64,000 bases of DNA, taken from Roseburia zhanii (GTDB lineage Bacteria; Bacillota; Clostridia; Lachnospirales; Lachnospiraceae). The notes below the pieces were generated by a model that saw only the letters and a program-made list of their open reading frames with translations, was not told the DNA's origin and made no database searches. The position numbers and the translations under genes are program-made. Every line of letters begins with the position of its first letter. Position 1 is the first letter of the stretch. The DNA lies in NCBI RefSeq assembly GCF_014287635.1, contig NZ_JACOPH010000005.1, positions 62,001 to 126,000 on the forward strand, in the 5' to 3' direction. This document shows, piece after piece, positions 27,452-36,315 of the stretch.

Positions 27452-28258
27452 CTACGGATTTGCAATCAACTCCTCCAGTGACGCAAACGTATACCCCATA
27501 TCTTCCCACTTCGTTAAAAGTTCATCTAAAATCTCTCCATTTGTTTTAGAGGTACTATGCAATAATACGATCGCACCGGGATGGATTCTTGGAAGAAGTT
27601 TTGCATAGGCTTCTTCTGCTGTCGGCTGATTATCCTGATACCAGTCCACATAAGCAAGGCTCCAGAAAAACGTATGATATCCCAACTCCTTTGCCATCGA
27701 AAGATTATCCGTACTATATTTCCCCTGTGGCGGACGATATAATTTGATCATTTCTTCTCCGGTGATCTCTTTGTACAGATTTGCCACATCATCCATTTCT
27801 TTTTGGAATGAAGCCATATCACTGATCTTCGACATATCAGGATGGTGATAGGTATGATTTCCTACCAGATGCCCTTCTTTTTGCATACGTTTCACAATTT
27901 CCGGTGCTGTTTCCAAAAAATTTCCAACCACAAAAAAAGTTCCTTTTGCATTGTGTTTTTTCAATGCGTCTAAGATTGGTTCTGTATTTCCATTTTCATA
28001 TCCACAGTCAAATGTAAGATAAATGACTTTCTTTGTCGTGTCTCCAACATAATAAGCATCATACTGTTTTAATTCTTCTGCACTGACATTTCCTGTCGGA
28101 GTACTTCCTTCTGCTCCAAATCCTAATCCCCAGTTTTCGGTTTCCTGTGAAACAACATGAGAGCTGCTAAAAACATCGACGATTTTAGCAGCTCCCACGC
28201 CCGCCCCATACATCACCAGAAAAAGCAGTACCAGTAATAGTGTTTTTTTATATTTCAT
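27452..28258 (-). CDS. pdaA: Polysaccharide deacetylase, PdaA type
   Basis: A 268-residue NodB-domain deacetylase with an N-terminal membrane/signal segment (about 7-24). PdaA removes the acetyl group from muramic acid to form the muramic-delta-lactam of spore cortex. Motifs: TFDCGYEN (family usually TFDDG or TFDEG, so Cys replaces the second acidic residue), NHTYHHPD (metal His pair), RPPQGKYS and the C-terminal VLLHSTSKTN. Length fits PdaA (about 260). The spore cortex role is inferred from these PdaA-specific blocks. It follows the MFS gene by 45 nt. Confidence 0.88.
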   Translation of the reverse strand: MKYKKTLLLVLLFLVMYGAGVGAAKIVDVFSSSHVVSQETENWGLGFGAEGSTPTGNVSAEELKQYDAYYVGDTTKKVIYLTFDCGYENGNTEPILDALKKHNAKGTFFVVGNFLETAPEIVKRMQKEGHLVGNHTYHHPDMSKISDMASFQKEMDDVANLYKEITGEEMIKLYRPPQGKYSTDNLSMAKELGYHTFFWSLAYVDWYQDNQPTAEEAYAKLLPRIHPGAIVLLHSTSKTNGEILDELLTKWEDMGYTFASLEELIANP

Positions 28259-28303
28259 AGCTTTACCTAACCAGCTTTTTTCTAAAATATATGAGGATAT
28301 TCT

Positions 28304-29512
28304 TTATTGTATTCCTAATGAAGGATTTTCTTTATTCTCAACCACCTTCCGGACTGCCATCAGCCCCGCTAAAAGCAGGATCGGGAACACGCAGGCAAAC
28401 AGAATGCCCTGTTTCATATTCCCATCTGACAGGGAAGTGACTGTACCGACATAGGTAGGCCCGACGCTGCATCCTACATCTCCTGCAAGTGCAAAGAATG
28501 CAAACATCATCGTTCCACCGCCTTTGATACCAGCGGAGCCAAGACTGAATGTTCCCGGCCAGAGGATTCCCACGGATAGTCCGCAGAGTCCGCATCCGAT
28601 CAGGCTTGGCACCGGAACCGGTGAAAGCGAGATCAGAAGATAACTGCAAAGGCATAGTACCCCGCTTATTTTCATAAAGCGTACCAGATCCATCTTATCA
28701 CCATATTTACCATAAAAGGCTCTTGAGAGTCCCATCATAATGGCAAAAAACATCGGTCCTGCTAAATCTCCTGCTGTTTTGCTGATGCCAAGTCCCGCCT
28801 CTGCAAAGGCTGATGCCCACTGGCTGACTGCCTGCTCACAGGAACCTGCACACAGCATTAACAGCATCAGAAGCCAGAATACTTTATTTTTTAATAATTC
28901 CTTAAAGGAAAGTCCCTGCCCTCCTTCTTCGATGATCGGTGCGATCGGCACTTTAAAAAATGCAAGCATATTCAAAAGCGGAACTAATGCCCATAAACAG
29001 GCAAGTATTTTCCAGTGCCCGATTCCGACAAAACGGAAAAACATGGTTGATAAAAGCACAACACCTACATGTCCCCAGCAGTAAAACGAATGCAACAGGC
29101 TCATTGCTGCTTCTTTATTGTCTGTCGGACATGCCTCAACGATTGGGCTGACAATCACTTCCAACAAGCCGCCGCCTACAGCATAAACGACTACGGAGAT
29201 CAAAATACCTATAAACGGATCTTTCGTCAGTTCCGGCAGAAATGCCAGCATACAAAGTCCCAACGCTGCCGATGCATGTGCTGATAATGCCGATGCACGA
29301 TATCCGATCTTATCTACAAATTTTGCTGCTAAAAGATCGATCACTAACTGTATGGAAAAATTAAACGTGATCAAAAATGTGATCTTCGATAATGGAATCC
29401 CATACTGTGACTGGAATGTTAAAAATAATAATGGAACAAAATTGTTGACGACTGCCTGTACAATATAGCCGATAAAACAGGCATTGACCGTCTTTTTATA
29501 ATCTGCTTTCAT
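28304..29512 (-). CDS. MFS transporter
   Basis: A 402-residue major facilitator with about 12 hydrophobic segments. The N-terminal half carries the loop 2-3 region LAAKFVDKIGYRAS, a variant of the GxxxDRxGRR signature. It resembles the FucP/sugar-type MFS group of Firmicutes. The ATG is 6 nt downstream of the DAHP synthase stop codon with a weak ribosome binding site, so it is probably translated from the same transcript. The pairing with an aromatic-pathway enzyme hints at transport of an aromatic or shikimate compound, but the substrate is unknown. Confidence 0.85.
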   Translation of the reverse strand: MKADYKKTVNACFIGYIVQAVVNNFVPLLFLTFQSQYGIPLSKITFLITFNFSIQLVIDLLAAKFVDKIGYRASALSAHASAALGLCMLAFLPELTKDPFIGILISVVVYAVGGGLLEVIVSPIVEACPTDNKEAAMSLLHSFYCWGHVGVVLLSTMFFRFVGIGHWKILACLWALVPLLNMLAFFKVPIAPIIEEGGQGLSFKELLKNKVFWLLMLLMLCAGSCEQAVSQWASAFAEAGLGISKTAGDLAGPMFFAIMMGLSRAFYGKYGDKMDLVRFMKISGVLCLCSYLLISLSPVPVPSLIGCGLCGLSVGILWPGTFSLGSAGIKGGGTMMFAFFALAGDVGCSVGPTYVGTVTSLSDGNMKQGILFACVFPILLLAGLMAVRKVVENKENPSLGIQ

Positions 29513-29518
29513 ATATTT

Positions 29519-30547
29519 TTACCAGAGATCTGCCAGTTCATAGATCAGTTTTTCTGATTTTTCCCATCCTAAACATGGATCTGTGATTGATTTTCCATAG
29601 CAGTGTTCACCGACCTTCTGACTTCCATCTTCAATATAACTTTCTACCATAAGTCCTTTGACAAGACGATGGATATCATCAGATACTTTACAGCTATGCA
29701 TGATATCTTTGCAGATACGGATCTGCTCGATAAATTTTTTACCGGAATTTGAATGGTTCGCATCTACTACAACTGCCGGATTTTTAAGATCATGCTCTCC
29801 ATACATTTCTAAAAGATTCTGTAAATCTTCATAATGATAGTTTGGAATACTTCTGCCAAATTTATCGACATATCCACGTAAGATCGCATGTGCATAGTCA
29901 TTTCCTTTTGTCTTGACTTCCCAGCCGCGGTAAATGAATGTATGGCTGCTCTGTGCTGCGATAATGGAGTTCATCATAACGGTGATATCACCTCCGGTCG
30001 GATTCTTCATACCTACCGGAATTCCTGTACCACTTGCTGTCAGTCTGTGCTGCTGATCTTCCACAGAACGTGCTCCGATTGCTACATAAGACAACAGATC
30101 GGATAAATATCTGTGATTTTCAGGATATAACATTTCATCTGCACAGGTAAATCCTGTTTCTTCTACTGCACGGGTATGCATCTGACGGATGGCAATGATG
30201 CCTTTTAACATATCAGATTCCCTCTCTGGATCCGGCTGGTGCAGCATTCCTTTATAACCGACACCGACTGTCCTCGGTTTATTGGTATAAATACGAGGTA
30301 CGATCAAAATCTTTTCTTCTACCTTTTCCTGTACTTTTTTCAGACGGGAAATATAATCTAACACTGCGTCCTCATTATCTGCGGAACATGGTCCGATGAT
30401 CAGCAGCAGTTTATCGGAATTACCTTCAAAGATCGCTCTGATTTCTTTGTCTCTTGCATCTTTTATCTGTTTTACTTTCTCACTGACCGGGAACTGTTCT
30501 TTGAGTTCCTGCGGTGTAGGAAGTTTTCGTAAAAATTCCATTTCCAT
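29519..30547 (-). CDS. 3-deoxy-7-phosphoheptulonate synthase (DAHP synthase, AroFGH type)
   Basis: A 342-residue type I-alpha DAHP synthase, the first step of the shikimate pathway from PEP and erythrose-4-phosphate. Key motifs: LLIIGPCSADN, PRTVGVGYKGM, GARSVEDQQHRLTASG, MKNPTGGD and VVDANHSNSGK. The N-terminal extension (about 1-40) matches the feedback-sensing arm of E. coli AroF/G/H, although the effector cannot be read. GAGGAG precedes the ATG. MFS follows at 6 nt and pdaA comes after. Confidence 0.95.
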   Translation of the reverse strand: MEMEFLRKLPTPQELKEQFPVSEKVKQIKDARDKEIRAIFEGNSDKLLLIIGPCSADNEDAVLDYISRLKKVQEKVEEKILIVPRIYTNKPRTVGVGYKGMLHQPDPERESDMLKGIIAIRQMHTRAVEETGFTCADEMLYPENHRYLSDLLSYVAIGARSVEDQQHRLTASGTGIPVGMKNPTGGDITVMMNSIIAAQSSHTFIYRGWEVKTKGNDYAHAILRGYVDKFGRSIPNYHYEDLQNLLEMYGEHDLKNPAVVVDANHSNSGKKFIEQIRICKDIMHSCKVSDDIHRLVKGLMVESYIEDGSQKVGEHCYGKSITDPCLGWEKSEKLIYELADLW

Positions 30548-30612
30548 TTTTTCATACTCCTCTTTTCTCCGTCACTTTAACGCTTTAAATCGTCAGTGAC
30601 TATTATGTAGCA

Positions 30613-30642
30613 AAATGATCCCTCTGTCAAGAGGAATCATTT
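30613..30642 (-). terminator. Terminator after the PurF-like gene
   Basis: AAATGAT-CCTCT and AGAGG-ATCATTT form a stem with a 4-nt loop and one mismatch. On the minus strand TTTTGCT follows, just after the stop codon of the PurF-like gene. Confidence 0.7.
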
Positions 30643-30655
30643 GATAGTCCGACTT

Positions 30656-32062
30656 TTATTCTTTTCCGTCCCAGCAATATGTACATAATTTACACTTGTC
30701 AATTCCGACAGAATCTAACATATCATCTAACCGGTTAAACCTTAATGATGTAAAATTCAGTTCCTTGCGGATCTCCTCTACCATCTGTTCATACTTCTCT
30801 GATTCAGGATCTGCATATTCCTGTAAGATCTCATCTGTTACATTCCCATTTTCCAAACGGTCGATGACTCTCCTTGTGATCAGATCCATTTCAGAGGAAG
30901 AACGTGAAAAATTCAGATATTTACAGCCATATAATAATGGTGGACATGCCGGACGGATATGTACTTCTTTTGCTCCGCTCTGGTATAAAAATTCTGTTGT
31001 TTCCCGTAACTGCGTACCTCTTACGATAGAATCATCGATCAACAGCAGGCTCTTATCACGGATCAGTTCTTCTACTGCTAACAACTTCATCTTTGCGATC
31101 AGATTTCTCTGGCTCTGCACTGTCGGCATAAAGGAACGCGGCCATGTCGGTGTATATTTGATAAATGGTCTGGAAAATGGGATCCCTGACTCATTTGCAT
31201 AACCGATCGCATGGGCAATACCGGAATCCGGTACCCCGGCTACGATATCCGGTTTTACATGATCTCTCTGTGCCATCTTCTGTCCACAGGTATAACGCAT
31301 CTGCTCGACACTTGTTCCTTCATAGGCACTTGCGGGATAACCATAATATACCCATAAAAATGTACAGATCTTCATTTCTTTTCCCGGATTGACAAGTGTG
31401 ACGCAGTTTTTATCTGTCACGACAACAACTTCTCCAGGTCCAAGTTCTTTATAATCAGTATATCCTAAATTTTTATAGGCAAAATTTTCAAAAGACAGAC
31501 AATAGGCATCTTCTTTTTTGCCGACAACGATCGGTGTGCGTCCGAATTTATCTCTGGCTGCATAGATTCCCTGCTTATTTAACAGCAAGATAGATACAGA
31601 ACCATCTACCATATCTAATGCATACCGGATACCTTCGATCAGATTTTCTTTCTGATTGATCAATGCTGCGATCAGCTCTGTTGCATTGATATCCCCACCG
31701 CTCATTTCAAGGAAATGGGAATGTCCATTTGCAAAAAGCATCTTTGATAATTCTTCCATATTATTGATCTTGCTTACGGTACTTAATGCATAAGTACCAT
31801 GATGGGAACGTACGATCAACGGCTGTGGTTCAAAATCAGAAATACAGCCGATGCCGAACTTTCCTTTCATTTCCTGCATATCCCTGTCAAATTTCGTACG
31901 GAATGGGGCATTTTCTATATTATGGATCGAACGGTTAAATCCATCCTCTCCATATACCACCATTCCGCCTCTCCTCGTACCTAAATGAGAATGATAATCA
32001 ATTCCAAAAAATAAATCAAATACGCAATCCTCTCTGGATGCTACGCCAAAAAAGCCTCCCAT
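30656..32062 (-). CDS. PurF-like amidophosphoribosyltransferase paralogue lacking the Cys nucleophile
   Basis: A 468-residue protein with the PurF two-domain layout: Ntn glutaminase fold about 1-235 and PRTase about 255-420. The N-terminus is MGGFFGVASRED, whereas PurF proenzymes have CGVFGI or CGIVGI; Gly replaces the catalytic Cys. The HNGN oxyanion segment is also missing, replaced by VSKINN. The PRPP loop LLLIDDSIVRGTQLR is intact. Cysteines matching the B. subtilis PurF 4Fe-4S ligands remain (ICTFLWVYY, YGCKYL, CKLCTYC). It may use free ammonia or have another role. A ferredoxin gene lies 79 nt upstream. Confidence 0.9.
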   Translation of the reverse strand: MGGFFGVASREDCVFDLFFGIDYHSHLGTRRGGMVVYGEDGFNRSIHNIENAPFRTKFDRDMQEMKGKFGIGCISDFEPQPLIVRSHHGTYALSTVSKINNMEELSKMLFANGHSHFLEMSGGDINATELIAALINQKENLIEGIRYALDMVDGSVSILLLNKQGIYAARDKFGRTPIVVGKKEDAYCLSFENFAYKNLGYTDYKELGPGEVVVVTDKNCVTLVNPGKEMKICTFLWVYYGYPASAYEGTSVEQMRYTCGQKMAQRDHVKPDIVAGVPDSGIAHAIGYANESGIPFSRPFIKYTPTWPRSFMPTVQSQRNLIAKMKLLAVEELIRDKSLLLIDDSIVRGTQLRETTEFLYQSGAKEVHIRPACPPLLYGCKYLNFSRSSSEMDLITRRVIDRLENGNVTDEILQEYADPESEKYEQMVEEIRKELNFTSLRFNRLDDMLDSVGIDKCKLCTYCWDGKE

Positions 32063-32141
32063 TGTCTAATCCTCACTTTTTCTTTTGATGTATGCCATAG
32101 CGGCACCTTTTTTATCATTAGCGGAAATGCAAAAAACAGCT

Positions 32142-32330
32142 TTACATTTCCGAATGAATCGCCTCTGTCGGACAGCCCTCAATACAGGCTTCTACCGAGT
32201 CCTTATTTTCCTCTGTTGTATCTGCGACACTGACTGCCTTTCCATCATCGTCCATTTCAAAGACTTCCGGTTCTGTTGCAATACACAATCCACAGCCAAT
32301 ACAGGCATCCTTATCAACTACTGCTCGCAT
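32142..32330 (-). CDS. Single-cluster 4Fe-4S ferredoxin
   Basis: A 62-residue acidic ferredoxin. The cluster is ligated by CIGCGLC near residue 10 and a Cys in the later ACIEGCPTEAI, the pattern of monocluster ferredoxins. AGGAGG lies 6 nt upstream of the ATG at 32330 (MRAVVDKDAC), so this start is preferred over the longer open frame from 32348. It carries electrons in the cytoplasm. It lies between the cell-wall amidase and the Fe-S PurF paralogue. Confidence 0.92.
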   Translation of the reverse strand: MRAVVDKDACIGCGLCIATEPEVFEMDDDGKAVSVADTTEENKDSVEACIEGCPTEAIHSEM

Positions 32331-32350
32331 ATAATTCCTCCTAGACATAA

Positions 32351-32387
32351 AATATTACAGTTCACTATTTTTTGCAAACTGTAATAT
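32351..32387 (-). terminator. Terminator after the amidase gene
   Basis: AATATTACAGTT and AACTGTAATAT form a long stem. On the minus strand it is followed by ATTTTATG, about 65 nt after the amidase stop. Confidence 0.55.
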
Positions 32388-32450
32388 AAGTCTTTCCAAG
32401 ATCAGGTATTTTATGCGTTACTTTCCACATGAGATGCAGTCACTGACCTT

Positions 32451-33731
32451 CTATTTGCTGCCTTTCCACTTGACTTTACTGTAAGAACTATATGTATTTC
32501 CATTGATCCCGCTTCCTGCTGCCCGTACTTTATAGTAAGATTTCTTACCTGCTTTGGTATCTTTAAAGGACAAACGGTTCTCCACTACTGCGATCTTCTG
32601 GTATTTTCCATCTTGTGCTGTACTCCGGTATATCTCATATCGTTTTGCTCCGCTAACTTCTTTCCATTTGATCTTGACCTGTGAAGATGATAATGTTCCG
32701 ATCGAAATAATAGGTTTCTTGATCAGCCTTACTTTCTGTGCTTTGCTAAATGATGCTGTCATTTTTTTATTTCCACTCATACAGTAAGGACGCACTTTAT
32801 AAAAATAAGTCTTACCTGCTTTTACGGATTTATCTGTATAGGCTCCTGCATTACGTTTTTTGATCGCTGCGACCTGCTTATAGCCACTGTATCTTGAAGT
32901 ACTTCGATAGATCTCATAGCCATTTGCACCATCTACCGTATCCCATTCTATATATGCACTAGAAGAACTCTTTCCGGTCAGTTTTGTGATCTCTGTCTTC
33001 TCTAAAGAAGCCGTAGCAGATCCTGTCTTTTTTAAACCATAACAGGCTGCGATCCCTTTTGCATCTGCTATGCCTAACTGCCTTAATGCATAATTGCCTG
33101 CCAGATGTTCTTTTGCATCTGATGCATTGGAAATAAATGCATGTTCTACGATAATACCCGGATAGCCTGCTAATTTTGCCCCGCGGATAATTCCATAATA
33201 ATCTGCGGCAGAACCATCTGAATAGGTATTTCCACTCATGGAATTTAATGTCTTAATCCCTCTGTTCCTAAGTCCTAAATTCACAAGATTTTTCTGGATC
33301 GCAGAAGCTAACCTCTGTCCTTTACTTCCACAGAAAGGTCTGTAGTTGGAATTTGGATAATATACTTCTGCTCCTTTTGCATCTGCTGATGGTGCAGAAT
33401 TGATATGTATGCTGACAAGCACATCTGCTTTAGCTTTCGTAGCTTCTGAAATTCTCCTATTGATACTGATAAAAGAATCATTTGAACGTGTCATATAGAC
33501 AGAAACGCCATTATATTTTTCTAACTCTGCCTTACAATACTGTGCGATCTTGTAAGTAAGCTGTTTCTCCTGAAGTCCGTTTCCTGTTGCACCTGTATCA
33601 TAACCGCCATGACCGGCATCAAGTACAACGACTAAATCAGTCTTTGTCTTAGCACTCTCCTCCTGTGCTCCTGAAACGACAAAAATGGCGGTCATAAGCA
33701 GAACCGCCATCAATTTTTTCATATATTTCAT
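32451..33731 (-). CDS. N-acetylmuramoyl-L-alanine amidase with two FN3-like repeats
   Basis: A 426-residue secreted cell-wall hydrolase. A signal peptide covers about 1-26. The Amidase_3 zinc domain (about 32-225) shows DAGHGGYDTGA (His), the Glu in GLQEKQLT, SIHINSAP (His) and catalytic Glu in IVEHAFISN. Two C-terminal fibronectin-III-like repeats of about 85 residues follow, each with the GYEIYRS/RYEIYRS signature. It cleaves the amide bond between muramic acid and the stem peptide outside the cell. It is monocistronic with a terminator downstream. Confidence 0.93.
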   Translation of the reverse strand: MKYMKKLMAVLLMTAIFVVSGAQEESAKTKTDLVVVLDAGHGGYDTGATGNGLQEKQLTYKIAQYCKAELEKYNGVSVYMTRSNDSFISINRRISEATKAKADVLVSIHINSAPSADAKGAEVYYPNSNYRPFCGSKGQRLASAIQKNLVNLGLRNRGIKTLNSMSGNTYSDGSAADYYGIIRGAKLAGYPGIIVEHAFISNASDAKEHLAGNYALRQLGIADAKGIAACYGLKKTGSATASLEKTEITKLTGKSSSSAYIEWDTVDGANGYEIYRSTSRYSGYKQVAAIKKRNAGAYTDKSVKAGKTYFYKVRPYCMSGNKKMTASFSKAQKVRLIKKPIISIGTLSSSQVKIKWKEVSGAKRYEIYRSTAQDGKYQKIAVVENRLSFKDTKAGKKSYYKVRAAGSGINGNTYSSYSKVKWKGSK

Positions 33732-33817
33732 GATACCCCTCCGCTGTGTTTTCTTAATTCAATCTAATCTATTATAACACTGATATAAATTGACTTCAAG
33801 AAAAAGCTCAGGAGTTT

Positions 33818-36043
33818 TTAATCCGGTTTTTTTATCAGATTTAATTTGTGGTTTAATTCTAAAAATTCTTCTTTGGTCATTGCAGAACCGATTGCTCCAA
33901 ATGTATTTAACAGGCGGATCAGCGTAAAACTGCCCATCATTTTCATAAGTGCCTCGGTATTTTCAGAGGAAAAATGATCTTGTGACTGCATCAGCCCTAA
34001 AAATAATGTTTTTGCTTCTTCTGCTTTCATCAGGTCTTCTATCGTATCATTCAAAGAATAATATCCTTCTTTTTCTGTGATATCAAACCAGTTTAAAACG
34101 GCTCCTGTTTCTTTTAACCGATAGCTTTCATCAAATTGATCGACTTTGCAGATCGTTGATGTATCTGTACATGCTCCCGCAGCAGCTTTTAATACGGATG
34201 TTCCTTCATTCGGCACATCAAAATAAAAGAAATGTTCGCGGCTTTCCTGCTTGCCAAGACTGTTTCCATTGACAAACAATTCCACTTCCGGCTGATTTGA
34301 ATAAACCGTTACTTTTGTCACCGGCTCCATGCGGTTGACATAACGTTTTCCACAGATATGCACAAATGGTTTTTCTGACAGCCATGCTTTATATGCATAA
34401 AATGCATCTTTTTTATATTTTCTGTCAAAGGTTACGAGTCCTTTATGGTTCTGTCCGTTTTCCCCTCCTTCGTTTCTTGCATCTGCACCAAAATCAAACA
34501 TATTCCAGACATATGTTGCCCAGAGATATTCTCTGGTAAAAAGCTGTTTAATCAGTTCTTCGTGATAATGTGCCTGATATTCTTCGGTATAATCTCCCTG
34601 TTTTGGCTCTGATGTATGCCAGTTTAACGCTTCGCAGCCATACTCACTGACTCCGATCGGGATATCCGGAAATTCTTTATGGAAGTTATCAAACCATGGT
34701 CCATTCATGGAAGTATCTCCGCCATACCAGCCAAAATAGTGATTATAGGAAACCACATCCGGTATCTGTATATATGCGTCATGGATATCACACATGGTCA
34801 CTGCTGCGATCGTTGTCAGCCTTGTCGGATCTAATTTATGTGCCAGTTCATTTAACAGATGGTGATTTTCTAACATATCTTCATCAGACTTTCCCTGCGC
34901 CATTGTAATCTCATTTGACAATCCCCAGACCACGATCGATGGATGGTTATAGTTCTGAAGGATCAGTTCTTTCATCTGTGAGACCGTATTTTCCCTGCCG
35001 TCTTTCATATGTGCAGAAATATAGGGAATTTCTGCCCAGACTACCATTCCCTTTTCATCACACAGATCATAAAAATACGCATCATGCTGGTAATGTGCCA
35101 AACGGATCGTTGTTGCTCCTAATTCACAGATCAGATCCATATCTTCCCTGTGATGCTCTTTTAACAGTGCATTTCCGATCCCCCATCTGTCCTGATGACG
35201 GGAAACGCCACGAAGCGGATATGGTTTCCCATTTAATAAAAATCCTTTTTGTGCATCAATCTCAAAAAAACGGCAGCCAAATCTTGTCAAAACCTGATCC
35301 ACAATTTTTTCTTTTTCTAAAATAGAAACTTCTGCTGTATACAGATACGGATCTTTTCTTCCATTCCATAAATGCACCTTAGGAATCGTAAAAACTGTTT
35401 TTGTTTCTGTGACTGGCTGTACCTGTTCTGCAACCATAAGACCTTCCTGATCTTTGATCACATAACGGAGCTTCTGTCCTTCTTTTGCATCTGTGAGAAA
35501 TACTTCTACTTTGACATCTGCATCATTCCCTTTGATCTCCGATGTCACCATGATACCGGAACTTCCACGGTACATAAGATCAAAATGCGTATCATCTACA
35601 GCAATGATATTCACGTCCCGGTACAGTCCGCCATAAAATGTAAAATCTGCATTCTGTGGATATATTGTATCATTCGCCTGATTATCTACGATGACTGCAA
35701 GCAGATTTTCTTCTTTTAGTTCTCTAGTCAGATCTACCCGGAATGTAGAATATCCGCCATCGTGATGTGCTAATTTTTTTCCATTCAGATACACATCTGC
35801 TGAAGAATTGGCTCCGTTGATCTCTAAATAATATTGTTTCTGTTCCGGCAGATCGATCTTATGGATCTCTTTTAGATAACAGCAACTTCCCCGAAAATAG
35901 TCCGCTCCGCCATCCTGTCCATCGATCGCATTCCATGTATGTGGAAGATTGACAATGTACCATTCTTTGGGGATTATATCCGGCATCTTGCTAATACCTT
36001 TTTGAAATGCCCATTTGTGATCTATATTGATAACTTCTCTCAT
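33818..36043 (-). CDS. Glycoside hydrolase family 2 (beta-galactosidase/glucuronidase-like)
   Basis: A protein of about 741 residues with no signal peptide, so cytoplasmic. Domains: N-terminal sugar-binding jelly roll 1-165 (NLPHTWNAIDG, YFRGSCCY), Ig-like 170-265, TIM barrel about 270-560. The acid/base Glu is in VVWGLSNEIT and the nucleophile Glu in IGVSEYGCE. A C-terminal extension (about 580-741) follows. The ATG at 36043 with AGGAGG 7 nt upstream is chosen over an ATG at 36049. In this locus it probably hydrolyses imported oligosaccharides; galactoside versus other specificity is unresolved. Confidence 0.92.
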   Translation of the reverse strand: MREVINIDHKWAFQKGISKMPDIIPKEWYIVNLPHTWNAIDGQDGGADYFRGSCCYLKEIHKIDLPEQKQYYLEINGANSSADVYLNGKKLAHHDGGYSTFRVDLTRELKEENLLAVIVDNQANDTIYPQNADFTFYGGLYRDVNIIAVDDTHFDLMYRGSSGIMVTSEIKGNDADVKVEVFLTDAKEGQKLRYVIKDQEGLMVAEQVQPVTETKTVFTIPKVHLWNGRKDPYLYTAEVSILEKEKIVDQVLTRFGCRFFEIDAQKGFLLNGKPYPLRGVSRHQDRWGIGNALLKEHHREDMDLICELGATTIRLAHYQHDAYFYDLCDEKGMVVWAEIPYISAHMKDGRENTVSQMKELILQNYNHPSIVVWGLSNEITMAQGKSDEDMLENHHLLNELAHKLDPTRLTTIAAVTMCDIHDAYIQIPDVVSYNHYFGWYGGDTSMNGPWFDNFHKEFPDIPIGVSEYGCEALNWHTSEPKQGDYTEEYQAHYHEELIKQLFTREYLWATYVWNMFDFGADARNEGGENGQNHKGLVTFDRKYKKDAFYAYKAWLSEKPFVHICGKRYVNRMEPVTKVTVYSNQPEVELFVNGNSLGKQESREHFFYFDVPNEGTSVLKAAAGACTDTSTICKVDQFDESYRLKETGAVLNWFDITEKEGYYSLNDTIEDLMKAEEAKTLFLGLMQSQDHFSSENTEALMKMMGSFTLIRLLNTFGAIGSAMTKEEFLELNHKLNLIKKPD

Positions 36044-36134
36044 TTCCATTCCTCCTGATATATTTTTCTGGATTATTATGCACTTTAATCTGTTCTCATA
36101 TCATATCTTCTCTGTTTTCTTGCGATTCTATCAC

Positions 36135-36149
36135 GCAGAATGTTTCTGC
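36135..36149. promoter_or_regulatory. Palindromic operator candidate upstream of GH2 gene
   Basis: GCAGAATGTTTCTGC is a perfect 6-3-6 palindrome about 90 bp before the GH2 start. It overlaps weak promoter-like elements (TTGCAG and TAGAAT on the minus strand). Confidence 0.35.
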
Positions 36150-36210
36150 AACAGAAAATATTATAGGAAAATACGGAAATTTCTGTTAATAATTACATGT
36201 ATTTCAACAA

Positions 36211-36249
36211 GTCAGAAATCTTATCCTGCAAGCAGGAATGATTTCTGAC
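36211..36249. repeat. Hairpin upstream of GH2 gene
   Basis: GTCAGAAATC and GATTTCTGAC form a perfect 10-bp stem around an inner CCTGC/GCAGG stem. It lies between the GH43 terminator and the GH2 promoter region. It may be a regulatory site or a second terminator. Confidence 0.5.
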
Positions 36250-36266
36250 CTTTTGACCCTTGTATC

Positions 36267-36302
36267 AAAAAAACTGTGCAGAATTGCTCTGCACAGTTTT
36301 TT
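36267..36302. terminator. Strong terminator of the GH43/LamG operon
   Basis: AAAAAACTGTGCAGA and TCTGCACAGTTTTTT form a perfect 15-bp hairpin with a 5-nt loop and T-tracts in either direction, just after the last gene of the operon. Confidence 0.92.
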
Positions 36303-36315
36303 ACTTTTGTGAAGA

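Noticed and set aside
32123..32151. Terminator between the ferredoxin and the PurF-like gene (GGAAATG/CATTTCC)
   Set aside because: The stem is short and has no T-tract on the transcribed strand, and it overlaps the ferredoxin stop.
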